DNA of 64,000 nucleotides from UTCHB3 sp008363265 (GCA_045863055.1 BTUW01000001.1:372001-436000); one strand, 5' to 3'. Shown: positions 26,557 through 35,393, counted from the first letter of the stretch. Notes: a model not told the origin generated them from the sequence alone. Numbers and translations are program-made.

Positions 26557-26564
26557 TATCTTTG
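26557..26564 (+). promoter_or_regulatory. Candidate -7 element, possibly leaderless (TATCTTTG)
   Basis: TATCTTTG ends only 3 bases before the ATG at 26568 of the glycosyltransferase gene and there is no Shine-Dalgarno sequence in front of it. If used, the transcript would start at or next to the start codon. Confidence 0.35.
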
Positions 26565-26567
26565 AAC

Positions 26568-27656
26568 ATGATCATTTTCTATTCCGTCGTTCTCGTAGCT
26601 TATATCATAGTCCAGTCTTTTCTTGTGAGGGGCTTGCTGCGCCTGCCACGGTTGGTCGCGCGGAAAGAAACTGCTGATGATCAGGGCAACTACTCAGTTG
26701 TTGTTGCAGCGCGGAACGAGGCGGAGAACCTCCCAAACCTGTTGAAGGCTCTGGGAGAACTTGACTACCCTGCTGATAAATTTGAAATAATCATCTCTGA
26801 TGACCACTCCACCGATAAGACTGTCGATATTGTCCTGGGTTTTTCTGATATCCTTCCCAATCTAAAGATCATCACCGCGGGTGGGAAAGATGATCCGGGA
26901 AAACGGTCGGCATTGACGCGCGGGATCGCGGCCTCTTCTTACAGCAAAATCTTAATAACCGATGCCGACTGCCTCCCCGGTGCAGGCTGGCTTAAAGTGA
27001 TCGACCGTTACTTCACCAGTGAGTGCGACATGCTCATAGGACCGGCCCCCCTGATCAAGCGCTCCGGCTTCTTCAACGGACTCTCCTGCTTCAGCAATCT
27101 CCGGTCGATGATGCTGATCGAATCAACTTTCAGTCACCGCCACCCAATTTCCGCCATAGCACGAAACCTGGGGTTTAGAAAAGACGCATTCATCGTGCAG
27201 GGAGGCTATCACTCGACTGAAGGCTCGCTCGGCGGTGACGACGACCTCCTGTTGCGCAATTTTCTCGATCACGGTTTCCGTGTGAACTACTGCGACTCAC
27301 CGGCCGCGGCGGTCTTCTCAGAGACCCATTTCGCCGGAAAAGACTTCCTCAGGCAGAAGGCACGCCACACACAGGCTTCGAAGTTCTACTCGAAAAGTTC
27401 GAAGTGGATCCTCGCGCTCTGGCACATGCCGAACCTCTACGCGCAGTCATCGGTCCTCTTCCTCCCCTGGTTCCCGGAAGTGTCCGCGGTTTTCGTTATC
27501 AAGGCTTTGTTCGACATGTCACTCATAATGATGGTTCAGAATCGGCATAATTACTCCTTTTCCCCTTTTGAGGCCGTTTTTTATCAGTTTTTTTACGAGA
27601 TATTCTTGATTATTAACTATTTTACATCCCGTTTTACGAAATTTAATTGGAAATAG
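26568..27656 (+). CDS. Membrane-bound family 2 glycosyltransferase
   Basis: About 362 residues from the ATG at 26568; a TTG two codons earlier (26562) is an alternative. An N-terminal membrane helix (about 1-22) precedes a GT-A domain: YSVVVAARNEAENLPNLL (nucleotide loop), FEIIISDDHSTDKTVDIV, the DxD-type ITDADC, and a GGDDDLLLRN plus RQKARHTQASKF region resembling the ED and QxxRW area of processive GT2 enzymes. Two hydrophobic helices lie near the C-terminus (about 290-355). It transfers a sugar to an unknown acceptor, likely in cell-surface glycan or glycolipid synthesis. No other glycan gene is adjacent. Confidence 0.88.
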   Translation: MIIFYSVVLVAYIIVQSFLVRGLLRLPRLVARKETADDQGNYSVVVAARNEAENLPNLLKALGELDYPADKFEIIISDDHSTDKTVDIVLGFSDILPNLKIITAGGKDDPGKRSALTRGIAASSYSKILITDADCLPGAGWLKVIDRYFTSECDMLIGPAPLIKRSGFFNGLSCFSNLRSMMLIESTFSHRHPISAIARNLGFRKDAFIVQGGYHSTEGSLGGDDDLLLRNFLDHGFRVNYCDSPAAAVFSETHFAGKDFLRQKARHTQASKFYSKSSKWILALWHMPNLYAQSSVLFLPWFPEVSAVFVIKALFDMSLIMMVQNRHNYSFSPFEAVFYQFFYEIFLIINYFTSRFTKFNWK

Positions 27657-27677
27657 TTTTATTATTCAGGTAACTTA

Positions 27678-29030
27678 ATGGACATTATTGCTGTACTCAG
27701 AGGGATTCTGGGAATTGGTGTTCTGCTCGGGATCGCTTTCCTAATATCCAACAACAAAAAAAATGTGAACTGGCGCCTCGTCGCCGGTGGTCTCTCGATC
27801 CAGTTCGTTCTGGCGATATTTCTTATTAAAGGCGATGCCATGTCGCAGTTCTTCTCCCCGCTTGGCTGGGTGAAAGACTTCTTCGCGTGGGTCAGCTCTT
27901 TCTTCGTCGTGATCCTGCAATACTCTGAGCAGGGTGCTTCGTTCGTGTTCGGAAACCTCGCCCTTGCGCCCGGAAAAGATGGAAGCCTCGGCTTCTTTTT
28001 TGCGTTCCAGGTTCTGCCTACGATCATCTTCTTCGCGGCTCTTATGTCGATCCTCTACTACCTCGGCATCATGCAGAAGGTGGTTCAGGCGATGGCCTGG
28101 GTAATGGCTAAGATCATGGGGACGAGCGGTGCCGAGTCACTTTCCTGTACCGCGAACATCTTCGTCGGACAGACGGAAGCACCCCTGATAGTCAAACCAT
28201 ACCTCGAGAAAATGACAAAAAGCGAAATGCTGACAGTTATGACGGGCGGAATGGCAACCATAGCCGGCGGTGTTATGGCGGCTTATATCCAGATGCTTGG
28301 ACAATCGTATGCCAGCGCGAAAGGCATTCCCCTTGAGCAGGGGCAGATACTCTTCGCCACGCAGCTCCTCAGCGCTTCTGTTATGGCTGCACCCGCGGCA
28401 CTTCTGATATCAAAAATCATTTTCCCCGAAATGGATGAACCCGCCACACGCGGTTCAGTGAAACTCAGCATTGAAAAGAACGGCTCAAACGTTATCGAAG
28501 CTGCTTCGAACGGTGCCATCGATGGCCTCCACCTCGCACTGAATGTGGCCGGGATGCTGATCGCTTTCATCTGTATCATTGCACTGCTGAACGGTATCCT
28601 CGGTTGGACCGGTGAATTCACCGGACTGAACGCGATCCTGATCGACGAGTACGGCAAGCCCCTAAGTTTTCAGTTGCTGATCGGATTTATTCTACAGCCC
28701 GTCGCCCTCGCGATCGGTATTCCGATGCACGACGCGCTCGACTTCGGCAGTCTCCTCGGTACAAAAACAGTATTGAACGAGTTCGTGGCATACCTCGATC
28801 TCGCTAAAATGGTTGAAACAAAAGTTCTTACCGATCCCAAGGCGATCTTCATGTCGTCATACGCCCTCTGCGGTTTTGCCAATTTCTCCTCCATCGCCAT
28901 TCAGGTCGGCGGTATCGGAGCGCTGGCGCCCGACAGAAAATCTGACCTCGCGCAGCTTGGAATAAAAGCAGTTATCGGTGGAACACTCTCAACTCTTCTT
29001 TCAGCAACAATCGCGGGAATTTTCTTCTAA
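27678..29030 (+). CDS. CNT-family nucleoside transporter (NupC-like)
   Basis: 450 residues with about 10 membrane segments. CNT signatures: MAWVMAKIMGTSGAESLSC (gate), NIFVGQTEAPLIVKPYLEKM, MTGGMATIAGGVMAAYIQML and a C-terminal SYALCGFANFSSIAIQVGGI. It brings nucleosides into the cell with Na+ or H+. The purine nucleoside phosphorylase gene starts 1 bp after its stop, so uptake and phosphorolytic breakdown are encoded together. That operon makes a salvage role likely. Confidence 0.94.
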   Translation: MDIIAVLRGILGIGVLLGIAFLISNNKKNVNWRLVAGGLSIQFVLAIFLIKGDAMSQFFSPLGWVKDFFAWVSSFFVVILQYSEQGASFVFGNLALAPGKDGSLGFFFAFQVLPTIIFFAALMSILYYLGIMQKVVQAMAWVMAKIMGTSGAESLSCTANIFVGQTEAPLIVKPYLEKMTKSEMLTVMTGGMATIAGGVMAAYIQMLGQSYASAKGIPLEQGQILFATQLLSASVMAAPAALLISKIIFPEMDEPATRGSVKLSIEKNGSNVIEAASNGAIDGLHLALNVAGMLIAFICIIALLNGILGWTGEFTGLNAILIDEYGKPLSFQLLIGFILQPVALAIGIPMHDALDFGSLLGTKTVLNEFVAYLDLAKMVETKVLTDPKAIFMSSYALCGFANFSSIAIQVGGIGALAPDRKSDLAQLGIKAVIGGTLSTLLSATIAGIFF

Positions 29031-29031
29031 G

Positions 29032-29856
29032 ATGATCGATCTCGAGTTCTACTATAAAGACCTCCTCGACATCCTCCGGAAGGATGTCAACAGTGAAGAA
29101 GTGAAGCTTGCAATTGTGCTGGGTTCCGGTCTCGGCAAATTCCCCGAGACGATCGATATCCTGAAGGTCTGGGACGGCGATACCCTCCCCCACTATCCCC
29201 GTTCAACTGTTGAGGGACACTCAGGCAAACTGATCCTCGGCTCAATTGAGGGAAAGAAGTGTCTCGTTTTCCAAGGCAGGTTCCACTTTTACGAAGGATA
29301 TGAACTTTATGAGACCGTTGTTCCCTCTATAATCACCCGCTACCTCGGAATTCCTTACCTCCTCCTCACCAACGCGGCAGGAGGAGTGAATCCGACATTC
29401 GAACCGGGCGACCTGATGCTCTGCACTTCATTCATCGGGATAAATATCAAACACGAACTCGATGAGCTGATGCGCGTGGCGACTCAGGAGCAGAGGGAAA
29501 GATTTCTTAACACCCCCGATCCCGACTTCAACGATATCATCATCTGGTCGGCTCTTGAGGAGAAAGTACATCTGAAGGAAGGTGTTTACTGGTATAACAA
29601 GGGTCCGACATACGAGACTCCTGCCGAGATCAGAATGATCGACAAGATCGGTGCTTCAGCGGTGGGAATGTCAACCGTGGCGGAGGCTTACTGGGCTTCG
29701 GCTCTCGGCGTTAAGGTCAGCTGTATCTCCTGCATAACCAACTATGCCGCGGGGCTTTCACCACACAAATTAAGCCATGAGGATGTAACCATTGCAGCCA
29801 AACTTGTGGAGAACAAGTTCAACAGGCTTGTACGAAGGATCGCTAAATATTTTTAG
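29032..29856 (+). CDS. punA: Purine-nucleoside phosphorylase (PNP, trimeric type)
   Basis: 275 residues from the ATG at 29032, which directly follows the transporter stop and gives the family's normal length; the upstream in-frame extension lies inside the transporter gene and is not used. It splits inosine or guanosine with phosphate into base and ribose-1-phosphate. Landmarks: LAIVLGSGLGKF (phosphate loop), FQGRFHFYEGY, LTNAAGGVNPTFEPGDLM, GPTYETPAEIRM, and GASAVGMSTVAEAYWA with the purine-recognising region SCITNYAAG. Its stop overlaps the rsmE stop tail to tail by 3 bases, and its terminator seems to lie inside rsmE. Confidence 0.95.
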   Translation: MIDLEFYYKDLLDILRKDVNSEEVKLAIVLGSGLGKFPETIDILKVWDGDTLPHYPRSTVEGHSGKLILGSIEGKKCLVFQGRFHFYEGYELYETVVPSIITRYLGIPYLLLTNAAGGVNPTFEPGDLMLCTSFIGINIKHELDELMRVATQEQRERFLNTPDPDFNDIIIWSALEEKVHLKEGVYWYNKGPTYETPAEIRMIDKIGASAVGMSTVAEAYWASALGVKVSCISCITNYAAGLSPHKLSHEDVTIAAKLVENKFNRLVRRIAKYF

Positions 29857-30554
29857 TAGAACCAGCCAATTCTAAAAGCGGAATACAATAAAGCCGTCTC
29901 AGATCTGAGGCGGTTTTTTGTTAACTGGTAGAGGTTATCCGCTCCGAACCGTTCAAGTTCCCTTCGGGAGAGTCCCCCTTCAGGCCCTGTGACGAGAATG
30001 TATTCTTTCGCAAGTTCAGGTGAGAAGAGGGCAAAATCACGTTCCGCCTCCAGATCAAATCCGATAACTTCCTTCCCCTGCTGAAAGAGATGTTCGAACT
30101 TCTCAGCTGTGCTGAGAACCGGTTTAAAGGGATTGAACGACTGCTTTGCTGCCGAAATGGCGATCTTCTCCCAACGGTCAAGCTTGAATCCTTTACCGAT
30201 GGCGTGATCAGAATTGAAGAAAATGAACCTTGAGAAACCTGTCTCAACCAATTTCTCAATAGCCAGTTCGATTTTGTCGAGATTTTTGAGGCGGGGTATG
30301 GCGATGGTTACTTTATCCAGACGGTTGGGCAGCACCGCCTCGGAGACAACATTTCCTTCTATCGAACTTTGACCGGTTGAGGTTATCTCAGTCTCAAGAA
30401 TGGTACCCTCTCCCTGCGTTACAAATATCCTGTCACCCGGTTTGTGGCGCATCACTCTGACTATGTGATTGATATCATCACCTGAAAAAACGAGGGCAGC
30501 ACCCTCTTTCCGGATGCTGCCCCAGTAAAGCTCCTCGCCCGCGAAATGTTTCAT
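29853..30554 (-). CDS. rsmE: 16S rRNA m3U1498 methyltransferase RsmE
   Basis: 233 residues. SPOUT-class enzyme that methylates N3 of U1498 of 16S rRNA using SAM. An N-terminal PUA-like part (FSGDDINHIVRVMRHKPGD) is followed by the knotted SPOUT domain with VTGPEGGLSRREL and the terminal NRLRSETALLYSAF. It starts 6 bp downstream of the small outer-membrane protein gene on the same strand. Its last 22 codons contain, on the opposite strand, a stem and T-run that fit the terminator of the convergent punA gene. Confidence 0.94.
   Translation of the reverse strand: MKHFAGEELYWGSIRKEGAALVFSGDDINHIVRVMRHKPGDRIFVTQGEGTILETEITSTGQSSIEGNVVSEAVLPNRLDKVTIAIPRLKNLDKIELAIEKLVETGFSRFIFFNSDHAIGKGFKLDRWEKIAISAAKQSFNPFKPVLSTAEKFEHLFQQGKEVIGFDLEAERDFALFSPELAKEYILVTGPEGGLSRRELERFGADNLYQLTKNRLRSETALLYSAFRIGWFY
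29892..29919 (+). terminator. Terminator of punA embedded in the rsmE coding region
   Basis: CCGTCTCAG and CTGAGGCGG form a 9-bp stem (one G-T pair; the innermost pairs probably open to make a loop), followed by TTTTTT. It lies 38 bp after the punA stop but inside the antisense rsmE frame. Confidence 0.7.
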
Positions 30555-30560
30555 CAGACT

Positions 30561-31013
30561 TTAGTGGAAATAGTACCTTACACCGATCGCCCCGTTGAAG
30601 TCGAACTGTGTGTCGGGGATAATATCAAGCAGCGGTACGATCTCAACGAATACATCCACCGGAGCCTTGGGAAATTCATAAGCGATACCGACCGGCACGC
30701 GGACACCAATTCTGCTCTTGTCCTGCAGTTTAATGCGGCCACCGATACCGACGTAAAGGGGAAGCCTGCCCTTTGTGACATTCAGGAAGCTGTTATCGTG
30801 ATACAGGTAATCGGCGTGGATGTGTAGCGCGGCATCCTTTTTGAACGACCATGCTACAGCTCCGTCGATCGCATGCGACTCACTCAAATAGTACTTTCCC
30901 GAGAGTCCCGTCGGCTCTCCAACAATGATCCCGAGGCCGAATCCACCGGTCTGTGCATATGCTGAAATGGTGAGGAAAAGACCCGCGACTATCATTGATC
31001 TGAATAATTTCAT
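30561..31013 (-). CDS. Small predicted outer-membrane beta-barrel protein
   Basis: About 150 residues from the ATG at 31011-31013 (MKLFRSMIVAGLF), which gives a proper signal peptide ending at SAYAQ and has AGGAAC just upstream. A longer frame to 31190 would overlap the divergent thioesterase gene and lacks such support. The mature protein alternates hydrophobic and polar residues (FGLGIIVGEPTGLSGKYYL, IDGAVAWSF, LYVGIGGRIKL) and ends in GVRYYFH, an aromatic-terminated last strand typical of outer-membrane proteins. No named family recognised. Probably co-transcribed with rsmE. Confidence 0.7.
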   Translation of the reverse strand: MKLFRSMIVAGLFLTISAYAQTGGFGLGIIVGEPTGLSGKYYLSESHAIDGAVAWSFKKDAALHIHADYLYHDNSFLNVTKGRLPLYVGIGGRIKLQDKSRIGVRVPVGIAYEFPKAPVDVFVEIVPLLDIIPDTQFDFNGAIGVRYYFH

Positions 31014-31072
31014 ATCTTTCGTTCCTGAATTTCTGAATTTGTATTGGTAAAAATACGAAAAAACAACGGTTC

Positions 31073-31080
31073 TATCTTTG
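31073..31080 (+). promoter_or_regulatory. Candidate -7 promoter element (TATCTTTG)
   Basis: TATCTTTG (TAnnTTTG type) 21 bases before the ATG of the thioesterase gene; an AGGA ribosome site follows it. No clear -33 box. Confidence 0.4.
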
Positions 31081-31101
31081 ATACAGACCACAGGATAGCA
31101 T

Positions 31102-31500
31102 ATGTTCTCGATCGAAAAATATATCTCCTTCCACGACTGTGATCCCGCGGGGATCATGTTCTTCTCACGCGCGTTTGAGATCGCGCACACGGCTTATGAA
31201 AAATTCATGCACGCCAACGACCTCGGAGACTACTTCGGAAAGCGCGATGTTATAATCCCGCTTGTACACGCCGAGGCTGATTACCGCAAGCCCCTAAAGC
31301 CGGGCGATATAGTTGTGGCAATGGTAAAACTCGGAGAAATAAAGGAAAATTCTTTCCGGTTAACGTATAATATCTACACAACCGACAATGAGATAGCAGT
31401 GAAGGTAAAGACCGTTCACGCGACAGTGACCAAGGATGGATTTAAGAAGTGCCCTGTACCTGCAGACCTGCAGAAGGCCCTCGTAAAGATAGAACTCTAA
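31102..31500 (+). CDS. Hotdog-fold acyl-CoA thioesterase, likely DHNA-CoA hydrolase
   Basis: 132 residues, 4HBT type. The catalytic loop FHDCDPAGIMFFSRAFEIAH (Asp-x-x-Gly/Ala form) at about residues 10-29 and the following LVHAEADYRKPLKPGD are typical. Next to menE, menA, menB and menH, the likely substrate is 1,4-dihydroxy-2-naphthoyl-CoA, the step between MenB and MenA. This assignment rests on context, since the family is broad. It is on the strand opposite to the men genes, and its TAA overlaps the menE TAG by 3 bases. Confidence 0.8.
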   Translation: MFSIEKYISFHDCDPAGIMFFSRAFEIAHTAYEKFMHANDLGDYFGKRDVIIPLVHAEADYRKPLKPGDIVVAMVKLGEIKENSFRLTYNIYTTDNEIAVKVKTVHATVTKDGFKKCPVPADLQKALVKIEL

Positions 31501-32837
31501 CGTTCGAAGAGTATACGGCGGGATTCCACGGGATCATATTTCCCGATCGAAGTTACGGGAATTTCATCCACAAGGCGGTAGTATTTCGGGATCTTGTAAG
31601 GAGTTATCTTCGTTCTGAGAAATGAATGCAGATCCTGAAACTCAAATTCTGAGTTGGCTACAAGCAGCGCGGCAACCGCCTCTCCCCACTTTTCGTTCGG
31701 CACACCGAACACAAACACTTCATCGATCGCGGGAAACTCCCTTATAACCGCCTCGAGCTCCACGGGATCGATGTTCACCCCGCCTGAAATTATGAACCGG
31801 TTTTTCCGGCCTGTGATCCTGAACTCACCCGTTTCTGAAATTTCGCAGAGATCGTTCGTTCTGTAAAAACCATCTTCAAAGACGAAATCGGTCAGATCCG
31901 GATCATCCAGATATCTGCTAAAGAGGTGGTCAGACTTCACAAGCAACTCTCCACCCTCCTGTTTTATTTCAACCCCGTCGATCAGTTTGTAAGCGGCTTT
32001 CGGGTCTTTCGCGAGTTCCTCCGGACCGGCCATCGCTATAAAAGCCGCCGTCTCGGATGAACCATAGACTGTATAAATTGGGTAGCCTGCTTTGATCGCG
32101 TCAGTTACAAGTTGCGGTTCTGAGGCACTCCCACCGAGCAGGATGACCCTTAACTTTCCGGGGCCTTCACCTTCAGCGAGCATTTGCTTCAATTGTGTCG
32201 GTACAAGTGAGGAGATTGTCGGATGCAAAGGTCCAAGGTCTGAAACGCCTGTACGGTACATCAAGAGTGTGGCACCTGCCACTGCTGCTCTTATCAGGAT
32301 CATCAATCCCGAAATGTGGTTCAACGGCAGTGAGAGGTGAAAAACATCATCCTTGGTAACTCCAAGAGCCCTGTTACCGTCTTCAGCAGCTTTCAACAGC
32401 GAATCAAAAGTGTGGGTTACAGCCTTGGGTTTTCCGGAACTCCCGGAAGTAAGTATCACTACCGCGTCATCCTCATTGATCTTGATCATGGGTGATCTGC
32501 GATCATAACTTCTTATCTCAGTGGAGAGAAGCATGTGCGCTGGATGAAATCGCTGGGAAAGATCATATACTTCATCACCGGTCATACCGGATGGTAAAAT
32601 AACAGGAAGGTAACCCTGCTCTATCGAGCGGATCAGACCTGTTATTACCTGAGTAGAATCATCCGAGTGGATATATACAATTGAAGGCGACTCAGCCGCC
32701 GGAAGAAGATCACACGCCGCGGCAAGCTCTTCACCTGTAGCGGAAAAGTATTCTTCACCCTCGCCGGCAGGTGCTACTTTCACCGTTAATTTCCGGAGAA
32801 ACTCAAGCAGGCGGGCGCGGGCGTTACTCTGTTCCAT
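31497..32837 (-). CDS. menE: o-Succinylbenzoate-CoA ligase
   Basis: 446 residues, ANL-superfamily adenylating enzyme. Motifs: VVILTSGSSGKPKAVTHTF (P-loop A3), YTVYGSSETAAFIAM (A5), YRTNDLCEI (A7), GRKNRFIISGGVNIDPVELE (A8) and a terminal TSIGKYD with the catalytic Lys. It makes o-succinylbenzoyl-CoA for MenB. Length and gene neighbourhood (menA 3 bp upstream) support MenE over other ligases. Last gene of the menH-menB-menA-menE run. Confidence 0.9.
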   Translation of the reverse strand: MEQSNARARLLEFLRKLTVKVAPAGEGEEYFSATGEELAAACDLLPAAESPSIVYIHSDDSTQVITGLIRSIEQGYLPVILPSGMTGDEVYDLSQRFHPAHMLLSTEIRSYDRRSPMIKINEDDAVVILTSGSSGKPKAVTHTFDSLLKAAEDGNRALGVTKDDVFHLSLPLNHISGLMILIRAAVAGATLLMYRTGVSDLGPLHPTISSLVPTQLKQMLAEGEGPGKLRVILLGGSASEPQLVTDAIKAGYPIYTVYGSSETAAFIAMAGPEELAKDPKAAYKLIDGVEIKQEGGELLVKSDHLFSRYLDDPDLTDFVFEDGFYRTNDLCEISETGEFRITGRKNRFIISGGVNIDPVELEAVIREFPAIDEVFVFGVPNEKWGEAVAALLVANSEFEFQDLHSFLRTKITPYKIPKYYRLVDEIPVTSIGKYDPVESRRILFER

Positions 32838-32840
32838 TGG

Positions 32841-33716
32841 TTAGAGTACAAGTCCGACTGAGAAAAGAACGCCGTATAGAGCGGAAAGCTTTGCTGTCAG
32901 CTCAAGCGCGGGGTTAAGTTCTGAACCGTGCCTGTTCAGAAGCATTACGATCAGCTTGTAAGCAAAGGGCAATGTAAGATAAGGCAGAAACACCCACGCG
33001 TTCAGATCGTAATAAACGAACATAATAAGCGGCACGGCAAACGATGAACCGAGAAGTATCAGGTACTCACCCAGCGCGAAGTTCTTTCCGAACATCACTG
33101 CAAGGGTGCGTTTCCCGGCTTTTCTGTCCTGATCGAAATCACGGTAATTGTTCACCACAAGAATGTTGGTTACAAGCGCGCCGACCGGAATCGAGGCAAG
33201 CAGTGCCTGGCTGGTAACCTGACCTGTATTGATAAAATAAGTACCGATGGTACCCACAAATCCGAAGAAGAGAAATACGAAGAGGTCACCCAGTCCATTG
33301 TAAGCAAGAGGGAAAGGCCCCCCGGTGTACATGAATCCAGCGATTATCGACAGAATACCTATTAGAAGAATGAACGGCCCGCCCACATAAACAAGATAAA
33401 GTCCCATCAGAAAGGCAATGCCAAAAGTGAGATAGATCGCCATCTTCATCTGCTGAGCCGTCACCCAGCCTTCGTTAAGCGCGCGCTTGGGGCCAACCCT
33501 TTCCTTGGTGTCGGCACCTTTCAGGTGATCGTAGAGGTCGTTGGTATAGTTTGTCGCCACCTGGATCAGGATCGAGCAAAGCAACGCGACCACGGATGAA
33601 ACCGCGTCGAAGTTATTTTCGGCAACCGCGAGAGAAGCACCCACGATAACAGGCGCGAACGCGGCAAAGAGGGTTTTCGGCCTCGCGGCCATTATCCAGA
33701 CTACAGCTTTGTTCAT
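32841..33716 (-). CDS. menA: 1,4-Dihydroxy-2-naphthoate polyprenyltransferase
   Basis: 291 residues, UbiA-family integral membrane prenyltransferase with about 8-9 helices. The two Asp-rich substrate motifs are visible: NYTNDLYDHLKGADTKERVG (about residue 57) and NNYRDFDQDRKAGKRTLAV (about 188). It attaches the isoprenoid tail to 1,4-dihydroxy-2-naphthoate to give demethylmenaquinone. It sits between menB (6 bp upstream) and menE (3 bp downstream), which fixes its role among UbiA proteins. Confidence 0.94.
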   Translation of the reverse strand: MNKAVVWIMAARPKTLFAAFAPVIVGASLAVAENNFDAVSSVVALLCSILIQVATNYTNDLYDHLKGADTKERVGPKRALNEGWVTAQQMKMAIYLTFGIAFLMGLYLVYVGGPFILLIGILSIIAGFMYTGGPFPLAYNGLGDLFVFLFFGFVGTIGTYFINTGQVTSQALLASIPVGALVTNILVVNNYRDFDQDRKAGKRTLAVMFGKNFALGEYLILLGSSFAVPLIMFVYYDLNAWVFLPYLTLPFAYKLIVMLLNRHGSELNPALELTAKLSALYGVLFSVGLVL

Positions 33717-33722
33717 AGCCTT

Positions 33723-34556
33723 TTACGGAAGTTTTGGAAATTTGTTGAACTCTGGCTTCCTCTTCTCCAGGTACGCCTTCTTCCCTTCCTGAGCCTCTTC
33801 GGTCATGTAGTAAAGAAGTGTCGCGTTACCGGCGAGCTCCTGAATACCCTGCTGCCCGTCAAGCTCGGCATTAAAGGCCGACTTGAGCAGTCTTAAAGCC
33901 AGCGGACTCATCTGAAGCATCTCTTTCGCCCACTGAATACCTTCTTCCTGAAGCTGCTCTACAGGAACAACCTTGTTCACAAGACCCATCTCCAAGGCTT
34001 CAGCGGCGTTGTACTGACGGCACAGGTACCATATCTCACGGGCTTTCTTCTGTCCGATTATCCTCGCGAGGAAAGAAGCACCAAATCCTCCGTCGAAACT
34101 TCCGACCTTGGGACCGGTCTGTCCGAATATCGCGTTATCAGCGGCAATCGTAAGATCGCAAACCACATGAAGCACATGTCCGCCACCGATCGCGTATCCC
34201 GCTACAAGCGCGACAACGGGCTTTGGGATGCTGCGGATCATCTTCTGCAGATCGAGAACATTAAGTCGCGGAACTCCGTCACCGCCAACATATCCCTTGT
34301 CGCCTCTGATCCTCTGGTCACCACCCGAGCAGAAGGCATATTTGCCGTCAGCAGCAGGGCCCTGGCCTGTAAGGAGGATGACGCCTATCGACTGGTCTTC
34401 CCTCGCGTCAACGAAGGCGTTGTACATTTCGATCACGGTTTCGGGGCGGAAGGCGTTCCTTACCTCGGGTCTGTTAATTGTCACTCTGGCGATACCATCC
34501 GCTTTTTCGTAGATGATATCGGTATAATCTCCGTATTTGATCCAGTTTACGCTCAT
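33723..34556 (-). CDS. menB: 1,4-Dihydroxy-2-naphthoyl-CoA synthase
   Basis: 277 residues, crotonase fold. It cyclises o-succinylbenzoyl-CoA. Diagnostic MenB segments: FCSGGDQRIRGDKGYVGGDG, PKPVVALVAGYAIGGGHVLH (oxyanion hole), IFGQTGPKVGSFDGGFGASF and YLCRQYNAAEALEMGLVNKV. Full length. It lies 15 bp after menH and 6 bp before menA on the same strand. Confidence 0.97.
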   Translation of the reverse strand: MSVNWIKYGDYTDIIYEKADGIARVTINRPEVRNAFRPETVIEMYNAFVDAREDQSIGVILLTGQGPAADGKYAFCSGGDQRIRGDKGYVGGDGVPRLNVLDLQKMIRSIPKPVVALVAGYAIGGGHVLHVVCDLTIAADNAIFGQTGPKVGSFDGGFGASFLARIIGQKKAREIWYLCRQYNAAEALEMGLVNKVVPVEQLQEEGIQWAKEMLQMSPLALRLLKSAFNAELDGQQGIQELAGNATLLYYMTEEAQEGKKAYLEKRKPEFNKFPKLP

Positions 34557-34571
34557 TTTAAGTCAGATCTC

Positions 34572-35393
34572 TTAATTTAATTCTTCTAAAAAGTCAATTA
34601 TCAGCTTAACGGTTTCGGCCGGCTTTTCGATATAAAGGGTGTGCCAGCCTCCTTCTATAACAACATGTTGGTACAATTTGTTCACCCTGGTAACCCGGCT
34701 CGCGATACCGAGATATTTCTCATCGCGACTCCCCGAGATCAGAAGACCCGGCACCTCCAGCTCCCTTAGAAGTGGCTGCTGCGGCTCCATGACCCCGGTA
34801 CCTGAATAGAGGAGGTACTTCTGCAACACTTCGGGATCGTTCTGCAGCCGCCGTTTCCGGTACTCCGTCATAAAATCTTCTGGCATCTGCTTAAGCCCCT
34901 CGAAAAGATCGAGTTTCAGCCAGCGGTCTGCCCATGCTTCAATGCCATACTCACCGATCATGGCCGCGTGGTCGATGTCACCCAGCCGCCTCTCTTCCCT
35001 CGCTTCCTCTACCGGAATTCCCGGTGTGGTGCTGATCGCCACGAACGCCGTCTGGCTTTCGATCAGCTGATGCGCGGTGATGTAATAAACAAGTCTTCCG
35101 CCGGCTGAGTAGCCGCAAAGAACGCTTGACTTAACCCCGCAAGCCTTCACCACAGAGGCCACCACATCACCCAGCCCCTCGAATGTGTAAAAACTGTCGT
35201 CGCTTCCCTTTTCCGACTTCCCGCAACCGGGAAGATCGATCAGGATGTAGCTCTGGTCAGCAGGAAGCGCTGCAGTGAATAGCACCCAGTCAGTCGAGCT
35301 TCCGCCGAATCCGTGGATCAGAACAAGCACATGCCTGCTGCCGCGGTTTGCAAACTGGCAGTAAATATTTATTCCGTTGTGTTTCAGGTTCAT
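34572..35393 (-). CDS. menH: Alpha/beta hydrolase, likely SHCHC synthase MenH
   Basis: 273 residues. Alpha/beta-hydrolase fold with oxyanion loop IHGFGGSSTDWVLF, nucleophile elbow LCGYSAGGRLVYY (Ser), acid region SGSRDEKYLGIA and catalytic His in GGWHTLYIEKP. MenH removes pyruvate to form 2-succinyl-6-hydroxy-2,4-cyclohexadiene-1-carboxylate. Assignment to MenH rather than a generic hydrolase relies on location directly upstream of menB and on these MenH-like loops. menD, menF and menC are not in the window. Confidence 0.85.
   Translation of the reverse strand: MNLKHNGINIYCQFANRGSRHVLVLIHGFGGSSTDWVLFTAALPADQSYILIDLPGCGKSEKGSDDSFYTFEGLGDVVASVVKACGVKSSVLCGYSAGGRLVYYITAHQLIESQTAFVAISTTPGIPVEEAREERRLGDIDHAAMIGEYGIEAWADRWLKLDLFEGLKQMPEDFMTEYRKRRLQNDPEVLQKYLLYSGTGVMEPQQPLLRELEVPGLLISGSRDEKYLGIASRVTRVNKLYQHVVIEGGWHTLYIEKPAETVKLIIDFLEELN

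Noticed and set aside
28978..29031. N-terminal extension of purine nucleoside phosphorylase
   Set aside because: It lies within the end of the transporter gene; the ATG at 29032 gives the family's normal N-terminus.
31014..31190. N-terminal extension of the small outer-membrane protein to 31190
   Set aside because: The extension overlaps the divergent thioesterase gene, lacks a ribosome site and would bury the signal peptide; the start at 31013 fits better.
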